From Mariniphaga sp. (lineage in GTDB: Bacteria > Bacteroidota > Bacteroidia > Bacteroidales > Prolixibacteraceae): 53,144 nt of DNA. Location: NCBI GenBank assembly GCA_019429205.1, contig JAHYIT010000019.1, positions 1 through 53,144 of the forward strand, written 5' to 3'. Both the position numbers and the translations under genes were made by a program. Of this stretch, positions 44,587 to 53,074 are shown in pieces (position 1 is the first letter of the stretch; the number at the start of each line of letters is the position of its first letter). The notes beneath the pieces are model-generated. The model did no database searches. It worked only from the letters and a program-made list of their open reading frames with translations, and was not told the DNA's origin.

Positions 44587-45954
44587 TCAGGAACGTGAAA
44601 CGATTTTTATCAGTTCTTCTGAAGTAACCAAAAACTGTTCGCCCGATTCCATATTTTTCAGGGTGAATTTTTGTTCAGCCATTTCCGATTCGCCTGCCAA
44701 CACCACAATCGGAATTTCCTTTTTGTTGGCGTAAATCATCTGTTTTTTCATTTTGGCGCTTTCAGGAAAAATCTCGGAATTGATGCCTGATTTTCGTAAT
44801 TTTGCCAGCACCGGCAAACAATACGCTTCCTCTTTTTCACCAAAATTCACGAACAATACCTTTGTAATTTCTGCCGATTCCTGTGGAAATAGGTTCAGGT
44901 GTTCCAGCACGTCATAAATACGTTCGGCGCCAAATGAAACCCCAACTCCGGAAACTCCGGGCAGACCAAAAATTCCCGTGAGATCGTCGTAGCGACCGCC
45001 CCCGCAAATGCTTCCCATGTCCATATCTTTGGTTTTCACTTCGATGATAGCGCCGGTGTAGTAATTCAGTCCGCGGGCCAGGGTCAGATCCAGTTCCAAT
45101 TCAGTTTTCAACTCCATACGTTCCAGATAACCGAAAAGCATTTGAAGCTCGTTCACGCCTTTCATTCCGATTTCTGAATTGGCAAAAATTGTTTCCAGTT
45201 GATTTATTTTTTCTGAAGTATCACCTTTCAGAGCCAAAATGGGTTGCAGCTTTTCAATGGCTTCGGCTGAAACACCTTTTTCAGCCAGTTCCTGGTTCAC
45301 CTTTTCCAGGCTAATTTTTTCCAGTTTGTCGATGGCCACAGTGATATCGGTCAGGCGTTCGTTTTCACCGATAATTTCAGCAATTCCGGCCAGAATTTTC
45401 CGGTTGTTCAGTTTTACCACCGTATTGATTTTCAGCCGGGTAAAAATATCGTCAACAATCTGCACAAGTTCGGCTTCATTTAACAGGCTATCGCTGCCAA
45501 TCACATCCACATCGCACTGAAAAAACTCGCGGTAACGGCCTTTTTGCGGACGGTCGGCACGCCACACCGGCTGAATCTGGTAGCGCCGGAACGGAAAAGT
45601 AATTTCATTCTGATGCTGCACTACAAACCGGGCAAACGGAACGGTGAGGTCGTAGCGCAACCCTTTTTCCGAAAGCTTTGGAGTAAGTTTGTTGGAATCT
45701 TTTTCATCCAGCAATTCATAAGGTACTTTCGACATAAAATCGCCTGAGTTGAGAATTTTAAACAACAGCTTATCGCCCTCTTCTCCATATTTTCCCATCA
45801 GTGTGGAAAGGTTTTCCATGGCCGGCGTTTCAATGGGCTGAAATCCATACAGCCGGAAAACTTCTTTGATGGTATCGAAAATATAATTCCTTTTCACCAC
45901 TTCAACAGGTGAAAAATCGCGGGTTCCTTTCGGTATTGACGGTTTTTGTGCCAT
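44587..45954 (-). CDS. hisS: Histidyl-tRNA synthetase
   Basis: Class II synthetase, 455 residues. Opening [13 protein letters not shown], motif 2 region [12 protein letters not shown] and [20 protein letters not shown]. Histidine-specific stretches are [15 protein letters not shown] and [13 protein letters not shown]; the anticodon-binding domain occupies about the last 95 residues. A -7 box lies 22 nt upstream of the ATG. Probably co-transcribed with hutH. Confidence 0.96.
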   Translation of the reverse strand: MAQKPSIPKGTRDFSPVEVVKRNYIFDTIKEVFRLYGFQPIETPAMENLSTLMGKYGEEGDKLLFKILNSGDFMSKVPYELLDEKDSNKLTPKLSEKGLRYDLTVPFARFVVQHQNEITFPFRRYQIQPVWRADRPQKGRYREFFQCDVDVIGSDSLLNEAELVQIVDDIFTRLKINTVVKLNNRKILAGIAEIIGENERLTDITVAIDKLEKISLEKVNQELAEKGVSAEAIEKLQPILALKGDTSEKINQLETIFANSEIGMKGVNELQMLFGYLERMELKTELELDLTLARGLNYYTGAIIEVKTKDMDMGSICGGGRYDDLTGIFGLPGVSGVGVSFGAERIYDVLEHLNLFPQESAEITKVLFVNFGEKEEAYCLPVLAKLRKSGINSEIFPESAKMKKQMIYANKKEIPIVVLAGESEMAEQKFTLKNMESGEQFLVTSEELIKIVSRS

Positions 45955-45976
45955 TGTTTCTTTTTTTATTCTGGCG

Positions 45977-45984
45977 CAAAAATA
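45977..45984 (-). promoter_or_regulatory. Bacteroidota -7 box for hisS-hutH
   Basis: Minus-strand TATTTTTG (TAnnTTTG), 22 nt upstream of the hisS ATG. Confidence 0.5.
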
Positions 45985-46055
45985 AGGAATAATCGTGAGG
46001 ATGCTAAAACTTAATTTGGAGAATTGGGATTATAACCTGCCTGAAACAAAATACC

Positions 46056-46063
46056 TATATTTG
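46056..46063 (+). promoter_or_regulatory. Bacteroidota -7 box for hicBA
   Basis: TATATTTG (TAnnTTTG), 18 nt upstream of the hicB ATG. No inverted-repeat operator is apparent beside it. Confidence 0.5.
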
Positions 46064-46081
46064 TAAATAAAAGTAGAAGTT

Positions 46082-46306
46082 ATGGTGTACAACTTTTCGG
46101 CAGAAATTATTTGGGACGAAGAGGTTCGTCAATATATTGGAGTTGTTCCTGGACTACCCGGGGCACATACACAAGCGGGAACCATTGATGAACTCCATAA
46201 AAACCTGCAGGATGTAGTTCGACTATGTTTGGAAGAATTGACTGACGAAGAAAAAGCTGAATTACCTAAATTTATTGGCACCCATACCATTTCGATCGCA
46301 GTATGA
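46082..46306 (+). CDS. hicB: HicB-like antitoxin
   Basis: 74-residue short HicB (UPF0150-type) protein: FSAEIIWDEEVRQYIGVVPG, LPGAHTQAGTIDELHKNL, then DVVRLCLEELTDEE. No HTH or ribbon-helix-helix domain is left at the C-terminus, so DNA binding is uncertain. Antitoxin precedes toxin, with a 4-nt ATGA overlap. Confidence 0.87.
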   Translation: MVYNFSAEIIWDEEVRQYIGVVPGLPGAHTQAGTIDELHKNLQDVVRLCLEELTDEEKAELPKFIGTHTISIAV

Positions 46307-46539
46307 GTACAAAAATCCCCATCATTAAAGTAAAGATTTTTGAAAAACTTCTGTTTGCATTAGGTTTTGAAGCAAAAAGGCAAAGTGGAAGTCATGTTTT
46401 CTACAGACATCCAGATGGAAGATATACAACACTTCCTCATCATGGAAATCAGGATTTGGGGCGACCGCTAATCAGACAAATTTTACGGGAAATAAACCTG
46501 ACACCTGAGCAATTTACAGAACACTTAAAAAATTTATAA
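46303..46539 (+). CDS. hicA: HicA-like mRNA interferase toxin
   Basis: 78-residue double-stranded-RNA-binding-like fold toxin. The catalytic-His region is RQSGSHVFYRHPDGR, and GRPLIRQILREINLTPEQF follows. It would cleave mRNA when HicB is lost. Translationally coupled to hicB by the overlapping ATGA. Confidence 0.9.
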   Translation: MSTKIPIIKVKIFEKLLFALGFEAKRQSGSHVFYRHPDGRYTTLPHHGNQDLGRPLIRQILREINLTPEQFTEHLKNL

Positions 46540-46600
46540 AACTCCATTTTACGAATAAAACCTCAAATCATTTGTTTGGAATCGGCGATTCAGAAAAATT

Positions 46601-46927
46601 TCAATCTCTCTGCCTGCCAAAAAATTCAATGGCGAAAGGATACTTATATGATGTTCCGTTACTGGCGGCAACGGTTCCCAGAATTACCAGCACCAGCCAG
46701 GCAATCCCAAAGGCAATGAGCATAAGAATTCCAATTCCAACAACTATCATTATCGTTGAAATAATAAAAATCAGCGACCAGGTAATCTGAAAGTTCAGCA
46801 CTTCCCTGCCCTGTTCGGCAACAAATTCGTATTCGTCTTTTTTAATGAGGTAAACAATGAGCGGCCCGACAACATTTCCAAAAGGGATTCCCACAAAAAC
46901 GGATAAAGCAAGCAGGTGGGTCAGCAT
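46601..46927 (-). CDS. DUF4870 (Tic20-like) membrane protein, 5' end damaged
   Basis: Small membrane protein with three helices and the family segments MLTHLLALSVFVGIPFGNVV and EFVAEQGREVLNFQITWSL. The first Met of this frame (46927) lies inside the usual N-terminal EKTWGMLTHL. The codons before it read VTDHNEKTWG in frame but end at a TGA, while an ATG-AAT start sits one base out of frame at 46964. Removing one base near 46958 would restore MNVTDHNEKTWGMLTH. This is either a frameshift, a sequence error or use of a non-ATG start. Confidence 0.75.
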   Translation of the reverse strand: MLTHLLALSVFVGIPFGNVVGPLIVYLIKKDEYEFVAEQGREVLNFQITWSLIFIISTIMIVVGIGILMLIAFGIAWLVLVILGTVAASNGTSYKYPFAIEFFGRQRD

Positions 46928-47040
46928 TCCCCAGGTTTTTTCGTTGTGGTCTGTAACAATTCATTGCATAATTTCAGTTTTTAATCATCTAAATTAAACA
47001 TTTTTTGTTTTTTCGCAGTTCGAAATAAAAGATTACTGCC

Positions 47041-47508
47041 ATGGATAAAAACAAAAAAGAAGGACGTTATTCCAGAATATACAACCAGTTGAGCGAACTG
47101 ATAAAAAAAAGCAACAGCCCAACAGCAAGGATGGCCACCATTATTGCCGTTTTACATCATAAAATGGACACCTTTTTCTGGACCGGTTTCTACCTCATCG
47201 AAAACGGTTAAATGACCGTGAACATTTACCAGGGGCCTGTGGCGTGTCAGGTTCTGGTAAAAAACAAAGGTGTTTGCTGGGCGGCGTTTAACAAAAAAGA
47301 AACGGTTGTGGTGGAAGATGTGCACCAGTTTCCGAACCACATTGCCTGCGATTCCCGTTCCAACTCCGAAATTGTGGTGCCACTGAAAAACCGTAATGCG
47401 GAAATCATTGGCGTATTGGATGTGGACAGCAAGGAAAAAGCAGCGTTTGACGAGGTTGATGCCCAGTGGCTGGAGAAAATTCTACTTTTAATATACCATG
47501 AATTATGA
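47041..47508 (+). pseudogene. Free-methionine-(R)-sulfoxide reductase-like GAF protein with in-frame stop
   Basis: GAF-domain enzyme family that reduces free methionine (R)-sulfoxide. The first part (56 codons from ATG 47041) includes TFFWTGFYLIENG. It stops at TAA 47209-47211, and the same frame goes on directly with ATG 47212: TVNIYQGPVACQVLVKNKG, VHQFPNHIACDS, SEIVVPL, VLDVDS. The three family cysteines (GPVACQ, KGVCWA, HIACDS) all lie after the stop. One change, such as GAA to TAA, explains the break. Unless the stop is read through or is a sequence error, the gene is inactive. Confidence 0.8.
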
Positions 47509-47513
47509 TGAAA

Positions 47514-48821
47514 TTACGATGAAATCAAAACCGGCAAATTCCCGATTGCAAACAAAGGAATATTCAGTAACCAATTATCATCCCTGTAGTCAGACATAGA
47601 AGTTCTTACGGCTTTTACCGGATTATATTTCTGATAAAATACCTTCAGACTTTTTGCTTGTAAATTTTCCTCTGCTTTTACTTCGATTGGAATAACATAA
47701 CTTCCGGATTGAATTAAAAAGTCAATTTCAGAAGCCGATCTTTCTGCCGACCAATAATAAATTGCAAGATTAGTTTCTGCTTTTAGCTGCTGCAAAACAT
47801 ATTGTTCAGTAAGCGCACCTTTAAATTCATTAAATACAGCACTTCCGTCAAGCAAAGTTTTTGCATCAATATCACCAGTAGCAGCTAACAGCCCCACATC
47901 TGCAATAAATAGTTTAAACGCGCTGATATCTTCATACGATTTCAAAGGAATTCCCGGCTTCGATACCCTGGAAATCTTGTGAACCAATCCGCAATCAATA
48001 AGCCATGATAACGCCAACTCATAATCTTTTGCCCTGGTACCTGGCCTGATTGCCCTGTAAATGAACTTTTTATTCTCTTTTGCCAATTGAGAAGGAATTG
48101 AATTCCATAGCAATCTAATCCGGGGAACAATTTCGATAGGTGCATGCTTTGAAAAATCAAGTTCAAAAGCTGAAAGTATCGATTTTTGAATTTCTCTGAC
48201 TTCCTGAAAATCATTTTTTGTGCTGAACGAATAAACGGCTTCGGGCATTCCACCCACAAAATAATAATGTCGCAACAACTCAATATATTTTGTCCTGAAT
48301 GTTTTTATAAGTTGCCAGTCCTGTTGTTGCAACAAACCGACCAATGACTGTTGCCCGGTGGCCATCAAAAATTCGATAAAACTCATCGGATGCAAATCAA
48401 GAAAATCGACTTTGCCTACCGGGAATGAAGTATTTTTCTGAAGCGCTACCCCCAACAGTGAACCTGCTGCGATTACATTATACTGAGGTGCATTCTCACA
48501 GAAATACTTGAGAGCCGTAATTCCTCCCTCCGCTTCCTGAATTTCATCGAGAAGAATTAATGTATTGCCCGCATCTATCTGAGTCCCGGTTTCAATCTGT
48601 AGGGCTGTAATAATTCTGTCGATATTATAATCATCTTTAAATAGCGACTGAAGAGCTTTTGAACTTTCAAAATTCACGTATGCTGTCTTATCGTATTCAT
48701 TCTTCCCAAACTCCTTCATTAGCCAGGTTTTGCCAACCTGTCGCGCTCCTTTTAAAAGTAATGGTTTTCTTTTGGATTTTTTCTTCCAGGTCTTTAATTT
48801 TTCTAATGTCAATCTTTCCAT
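47514..48821 (-). CDS. AAA+ ATPase with DUF4143 domain
   Basis: 435-residue ATPase of a large family in Bacteroidota and archaea of unknown function. Walker A is LLLKGARQVGKTWLMKEFG, Walker B TLILLDEIQEAEGG, followed by VIAAGSLLGVAL. The C-terminal DUF4143 domain has a PD-(D/E)xK nuclease-like core (SEIDFLIQSGSYVIPIEVKA). It is isolated, and its promoter lies inside a 32-bp-period repeat array, suggesting tight self-regulation. Confidence 0.9.
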   Translation of the reverse strand: MERLTLEKLKTWKKKSKRKPLLLKGARQVGKTWLMKEFGKNEYDKTAYVNFESSKALQSLFKDDYNIDRIITALQIETGTQIDAGNTLILLDEIQEAEGGITALKYFCENAPQYNVIAAGSLLGVALQKNTSFPVGKVDFLDLHPMSFIEFLMATGQQSLVGLLQQQDWQLIKTFRTKYIELLRHYYFVGGMPEAVYSFSTKNDFQEVREIQKSILSAFELDFSKHAPIEIVPRIRLLWNSIPSQLAKENKKFIYRAIRPGTRAKDYELALSWLIDCGLVHKISRVSKPGIPLKSYEDISAFKLFIADVGLLAATGDIDAKTLLDGSAVFNEFKGALTEQYVLQQLKAETNLAIYYWSAERSASEIDFLIQSGSYVIPIEVKAEENLQAKSLKVFYQKYNPVKAVRTSMSDYRDDNWLLNIPLFAIGNLPVLISS

Positions 48822-48841
48822 TTCATTTTACTTTACGCAAA

Positions 48842-48960
48842 CTCAAACGACTTTATGTACAAATATACACAAATTCAAATGACTTTCTGTAAAATACAAC
48901 ACTCTTTCGAACGACTTTTTGTAAGTCAGAACATTTTTTCAGCCGACTTTCGTGCAATAA
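48842..48960. repeat. Four direct repeats with exact 32-bp period around the ATPase promoter
   Basis: The core YGACTTT, mostly within CRAACGACTTTnTGTA, begins at 48848, 48880, 48912 and 48944, each 32 bp apart. The 32-bp units start at 48841, 48873, 48905 and 48937. Unit ends are less conserved. On the minus strand the motif reads TACAnAAAGTCGTTYG. It looks like a phased operator array. Confidence 0.8.
48860..48867 (-). promoter_or_regulatory. -7 box of the ATPase gene, inside the repeat array
   Basis: Minus-strand TATATTTG (TAnnTTTG), 38 nt upstream of the ATG at 48821 and between the first and second repeat cores. Confidence 0.55.
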
Positions 48961-48967
48961 AGAGACA

Positions 48968-49135
48968 AATGAACTCCTTATTCCTGATGCCGAAACCAAA
49001 ACGGGGGATGTTGTTATTTTGATTAATTATAAATTTCACGGAAAAAGAAAAACAAATACCTAATTTATAGCAGATTTCAGATTGAAAAAATTATTTTTGA
49101 AATTTTTACAAATCGAAACTTCAATTTAAATAAAA
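48968..49135. other. Leader region upstream of tryptophanase
   Basis: A/T-rich. No TAnnTTTG match, tnaC-like leader peptide or clear hairpin was found by eye. Confidence 0.4.
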
Positions 49136-50596
49136 ATGACAGATCAAAACAATGCCATTAAGTTCTACGGTGGAGAACAGATTCCGGTGGAACTGCACAA
49201 GGTGCGTATCGTACAAAAACTTTTTCTAAAACCCATTGAGGAACGCAAGGCTGCTATGGAAAAAGCAGGATTCAACACATTCCTGCTCAATACAAAAGAC
49301 ATTTTCCTGGATATGCTTACCGACTCGGGTACCAATGCCATGAGCGACAACCAGGTTTCGTCCATGCTTCAGGCCGACGACGCCTATGCAGGTTCACAAA
49401 GTTTTTACCGTATGGAAGCAGCCCTGCGCGATGTATTTGGAAAACACTATGTTTTACCGGTTCACCAGGGACGGGCTGCAGAAAACATCGTTTCGCAGGT
49501 ATTCATTAAAAAAGGGGATGTTATTCCCATGAACTACCACTTTACTACCACCAAAGAACACATGGAATTAAACGGTGGCAAAGTATTGGAAATTTATGCC
49601 GACGATGCCCTGGAAATTAAAAGTAACAAACCATTTAAAGGAAACATCGATATTGATAAGCTGAAAGCAGTTTATGAAGAATACGGTAAAGACCGTGTGG
49701 CATTCGTGCGGATGGAAGCTTCGACCAACCTGATTGGCGGCCAGCCGTTCTCCATGCAAAACATGCGCGATGTAAAAAAAATATGCGAAGAAAACGGGTC
49801 GATGATGGTACTCGATGCCAGTTTGATTGGCGAAAATGCCTGGTTTATTAAGGAGCGCGAGGAAGAATTTAAAAATTCCGATATTAAAGACATTTTGCTC
49901 GAAATGTGCAGCTATTCCGATTTAATCTATTTCTCGAGCCGAAAAGTAAGTTCAACCCGCGGAGGCGGCATAGTTACCAACAGCAAAGACCTTTACCTGA
50001 AAATGCGCGATTTGCTGGTGCTTTATGAAGGATTTCTGACTTACGGTGGTATGTCGGTTCGCGAAATTGAGGCTATGGCCGTTGGGATTATCGAAACCTG
50101 CGACGAAACCGTAATCAGCCAGTCGCCCTCGTTTATTGCCTACGCCGTGAACCAGCTCGATTCTGTGGGGATTCCGGTCATTACACCTCCGGGAGCACTG
50201 GGTTGCCACATTGATGCCAAAGGATTTTTACCACATGTTCCGCAGCAGGAATACCCGGCAGGAGCTTTGGCTTCGGCATTGTTTATCATTTCCGGTGTGC
50301 GCGGAATGGAGCGTGGAACCATTTCCAGTGTGCGCGACGAAAACGGCGACGACATCCTGGCCGACGTGGAATTACTGCGCCTGGCTTTCCCACGCCGCGT
50401 GTTTACCCTTTCACAAACCATGTTTATGGTTGACCGCGTTAAATGGCTTTACGACAACCGCGACCTGGTAGGCGGATTAGAATGGGTGGAAGAACCACCG
50501 CTGCTACGTTTCTTTATGGGCACACTAAAAGCAAAAGGCGACTGGCCCGAAAAACTGATGGCCAAATTTAAAGCAGATTTTGGGGAGTCGTTGTAA
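49136..50596 (+). CDS. tnaA: Tryptophanase (tryptophan indole-lyase)
   Basis: PLP-dependent beta-eliminating lyase, 486 residues; splits tryptophan into indole, pyruvate and ammonia. Family segments: LLTD-SGTNAMSDNQVSSML, VLPVHQGRAAENI, YHFTTTKEHMELNGGKVLEI, FVRMEASTNLIGGQPFSM, LDASLIGENAWFIKERE. The PLP lysine lies in FSSRKVSSTRGGG, with the usual KD dipeptide changed to KV. YEGFLTYGGMSVREIEAMAVG follows. Tyrosine phenol-lyase is the main alternative; overall pattern favours tryptophanase. Confidence 0.88.
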   Translation: MTDQNNAIKFYGGEQIPVELHKVRIVQKLFLKPIEERKAAMEKAGFNTFLLNTKDIFLDMLTDSGTNAMSDNQVSSMLQADDAYAGSQSFYRMEAALRDVFGKHYVLPVHQGRAAENIVSQVFIKKGDVIPMNYHFTTTKEHMELNGGKVLEIYADDALEIKSNKPFKGNIDIDKLKAVYEEYGKDRVAFVRMEASTNLIGGQPFSMQNMRDVKKICEENGSMMVLDASLIGENAWFIKEREEEFKNSDIKDILLEMCSYSDLIYFSSRKVSSTRGGGIVTNSKDLYLKMRDLLVLYEGFLTYGGMSVREIEAMAVGIIETCDETVISQSPSFIAYAVNQLDSVGIPVITPPGALGCHIDAKGFLPHVPQQEYPAGALASALFIISGVRGMERGTISSVRDENGDDILADVELLRLAFPRRVFTLSQTMFMVDRVKWLYDNRDLVGGLEWVEEPPLLRFFMGTLKAKGDWPEKLMAKFKADFGESL

Positions 50597-50650
50597 AAAA
50601 GTACAGAAATTTTGAGTACAGAGTACAAAGACCTATATATTAAGATTATT

Positions 50651-50679
50651 GAAAGGGGATTCGGAGGGATTCCCTTTTT
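50651..50679 (+). terminator. Probable terminator of tnaA
   Basis: Imperfect stem aaagggga / ttcccttt followed by T6. A 60-codon open frame across it (from 50612) is not coding-like; the rest of the gap to 50854 shows nothing. Confidence 0.55.
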
Positions 50680-50854
50680 TATGAAATGCTATCAAGACTT
50701 TAGGGCACAAATTATATTATGTGTATACATCCCCGCCATTAAAAAACGTTCAGATTCTGCCTTTCTGATTCCAAATATTTTTTCATCTTTAAAACTTTAA
50801 ACTTTTGCCAAAGGCATTCCTTTGGAAAAACCCGGAACTTTAAACTGATATACT

Positions 50855-51985
50855 ATGGTCGACTGGCAAAAAGTACGTGAAGAATTTCCCGTTTGTAAAA
50901 AATACGTTTACCTGAACCCGGCCGGTGGTTCGCCGGTTTCGCAAAGCGCGGCGGATGAGGGAAAACAGTTTTACGACGAAATGCTTGAGTATGGCGATAC
51001 GTTTTGGGAAACGTGGCTTGAACGCACCGAAAAAGTACGCATTGATTTGGCGCGGTTCATTGGCGCCGGACGGGAAGAAATCGGATTTACCACCAACACC
51101 TCCCATGGCATGAACCTGGTGGCGCATATTTTGAAAAACCAGGGCAATGTTTTAACCATGCGCGATGAATTTCCGTCTTCCACTTTTCCATGGCTGAACC
51201 AGGGAACCAAAATAAAATTTGTAGAGCCGGTAAAATACGCCTATCCCATTGAAGCCATTAAGAAAACGCTTACTCCCGATGTGAAAATTCTGGTCACCAG
51301 TTACGTTCAATACTGCACCGGTTTCAGGCAGGATTTGGAGGCGCTCGGAAATTTCTGCCGCGATAACAACCTGATTTTTGTGGTGAATGCAACCCAGGCA
51401 CTGGGCATTTTTCCGGTGGATGTAAAAAAATGCCACATCGACTTTCTGGTGTTTACCGGACTGAAATGGGCCACTGCCGGATACGGAATCGGTGGATTGT
51501 ACGTGGTCAAAAAATGGTTGACCAATGATAACTTCCCGTTTGCCGGTTGGCGAAGTGTTCAGCTTCCCGAAAAAATGGACAACCTGGCGCTGGAATTGAA
51601 AAACGAAGCCTCGGTAATTGAGTCGGGCTGCCCACACTTTCCCAATATATTTGCTTTGGGCGGTGCATTGAATATGTTTAACCGGATTGGGCCGGAAAAT
51701 GTGGCAAACAGGGTCATTCAACTCAACCGGCTGCTGGAGAAAAAACTAAGGGGACTTGGCCTGAAAGTCATCTGCCAGGATGAGAACAAACACCGGTCGG
51801 GAATTCTGATTGCCAAAATTGAAAATCCCAAAAAGGTGGTTGCCAAACTGTTCGAAAAAAACATCATTGTTTCGGCCCGCGGCGAAGGAATGCGGATTTC
51901 TGCAAGCTTTTTTAACAACGAAAACGATATTGAAGTACTCATTGCTGAATTGGACAAAATTCTTTATTCCGGTTATTCTGGTTAA
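50855..51985 (+). CDS. Class V aminotransferase-fold PLP enzyme
   Basis: 376 residues with the SufS/NifS/kynureninase-like fold. The first strand YVYLNPAGGSPVSQSA binds phosphate; IGFTTNTSHGMNLVAHIL, FVVNATQALGIFPVDV and the PLP-lysine region VFTGLKWATAGYGIGGLYVV follow. The His/Asp before the Lys are replaced (NATQALG for the SufS-type DGAQ), and no SufS-type catalytic cysteine loop is visible, so cysteine desulfurase activity is doubtful. An isopenicillin-N-epimerase-like or other lyase role is possible; the substrate is unknown. Confidence 0.8.
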   Translation: MVDWQKVREEFPVCKKYVYLNPAGGSPVSQSAADEGKQFYDEMLEYGDTFWETWLERTEKVRIDLARFIGAGREEIGFTTNTSHGMNLVAHILKNQGNVLTMRDEFPSSTFPWLNQGTKIKFVEPVKYAYPIEAIKKTLTPDVKILVTSYVQYCTGFRQDLEALGNFCRDNNLIFVVNATQALGIFPVDVKKCHIDFLVFTGLKWATAGYGIGGLYVVKKWLTNDNFPFAGWRSVQLPEKMDNLALELKNEASVIESGCPHFPNIFALGGALNMFNRIGPENVANRVIQLNRLLEKKLRGLGLKVICQDENKHRSGILIAKIENPKKVVAKLFEKNIIVSARGEGMRISASFFNNENDIEVLIAELDKILYSGYSG

Positions 51986-51998
51986 AGGTTTTCTTAAC

Positions 51999-52616
51999 TC
52001 ACAACGAAATATCCAGCGCTTTGTCCACCAAAAATTGTTTGATCTCTTCTTCCGGCGGAGCGAAGATCAGAAACTCAACGGGCTCTGAATAGTCGATGTC
52101 TTTATGAAAAGAAAGTTGTTGCCTGAAAAGTTTTTCATTGAATAGTTGCCCAAATATTCGAATGGCCTCTTCGGATATTTCTTCAATTGTAAAATGATAT
52201 CTAAGCATGAAAAAAAGATCAACATAATCCTTCCATTTGGATCTTCTTCCAAGTGCGTAAGCTTTCATTGCTCCAAGAGTTTTCAACGTTGGTATGGAAA
52301 GTATATTCTGAACACTTAACCCATGTTCAACCGGCCAGGGAAAATGGAAAAATGTAAGTTTAATTCCCCGAACAATAAAATGTAACTGATCCACGTCTTC
52401 AAAAATTGTAACCGTTTCAAATGGTACATTAACCAGTTTATTAATAACGTAACTTTTCTTAAATGGCTTATAACAGAAAAGATCGAAATCGATTGAGCGG
52501 CGATGTCCCAAATGCAATGCAACTGCTGTTCCGCCAACCAGATAAAATTTTCTGTTGTATGATTTAAGAAACGGGAGAAGTTCTTTTTGCTCTTTCGTTA
52601 AAATTTCAGTGTGCAT
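51999..52616 (-). CDS. AbiEii-like nucleotidyltransferase (toxin candidate)
   Basis: 205-residue protein with the minimal nucleotidyltransferase motif: VGGTAVALHLGHRRSIDFDL, with the metal-binding Asp pair D43/D45 (SIDFDLF), and KWKDYVDLFFML in the helical part. This matches the AbiEii/AbiGii toxin group of type IV systems. It overlaps the preceding 93-residue gene by 11 nt. Without a classical AbiEi antitoxin the toxin role is inferred. Confidence 0.78.
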   Translation of the reverse strand: MHTEILTKEQKELLPFLKSYNRKFYLVGGTAVALHLGHRRSIDFDLFCYKPFKKSYVINKLVNVPFETVTIFEDVDQLHFIVRGIKLTFFHFPWPVEHGLSVQNILSIPTLKTLGAMKAYALGRRSKWKDYVDLFFMLRYHFTIEEISEEAIRIFGQLFNEKLFRQQLSFHKDIDYSEPVEFLIFAPPEEEIKQFLVDKALDISL

Positions 52617-52887
52617 AACGGTTGAATAATAAAGTGAAATAATGCCGTGTCAGTTCATGGTAATTACCCGTTCTTCGTTCGCTTTTATTTATTGACTGAA
52701 AAAAAATTTCAGCAACCCTTTTCATACCTAATAACCGGAACAACTCCTTCACATCATCCATACTTCCGTAATTCAGAATAAACTCCACCAGTACCTCATG
52801 GCTGATTTCTTCCTTTTTATCTTCTGGAATATACCAGAACAGGGAACTGTGTTTCCTGATAAACGCTTTTAATTCCAGGCTGTTCAT
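52606..52887 (-). CDS. Small helical partner of the AbiEii-like protein (DUF6922-like)
   Basis: 93 residues, all-helical, with LFWYIPEDKKEEISHEVLVE, NYGSMDDVKELFRLLGMKRV and the C-terminal HELTRHYFTLLFN. This recalls DUF6922 proteins, often found just before AbiEii-like genes (from memory). First gene of the pair, likely the antitoxin. A -7 box (TATCTTTG on the minus strand) is 68 nt upstream. Confidence 0.72.
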   Translation of the reverse strand: MNSLELKAFIRKHSSLFWYIPEDKKEEISHEVLVEFILNYGSMDDVKELFRLLGMKRVAEIFFQSINKSERRTGNYHELTRHYFTLLFNRYAH

Positions 52888-52955
52888 TTATTAGAATATC
52901 CTGTAAGTTAATTGCTTCATTGCGATAAAATTTCTTTAATCCAGAATTCCAACTT

Positions 52956-52963
52956 CAAAGATA
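52956..52963 (-). promoter_or_regulatory. Bacteroidota -7 box for the AbiEii-like pair
   Basis: Minus-strand TATCTTTG (TAnnTTTG), 68 nt upstream of the ATG at 52887. Confidence 0.45.
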
Positions 52964-53027
52964 TAAAATGTTAAGAACTAACCTTTGTGCCGATGCGGTT
53001 AAAAAATCACTGAATTCCCATAAAAGA

Positions 53028-53043
53028 TATTTTTGTATTTTTG
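53028..53043 (+). promoter_or_regulatory. Two tandem -7 boxes
   Basis: TATTTTTG at 53028-53035 is directly followed by a second TATTTTTG at 53036-53043, upstream of the gene that runs off the window end. Confidence 0.5.
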
Positions 53044-53074
53044 TCCTCTGATTCAGAAAACAAAAACAGGAAAA

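Noticed and set aside
48842-48960. CRISPR array
   Set aside because: Only about 15 of each 32 bp are conserved, there are no distinct repeat/spacer boundaries and no cas genes; better explained as an operator array.
50612-50800. 62-codon frame after tryptophanase
   Set aside because: It contains the probable terminator and shows no family features.
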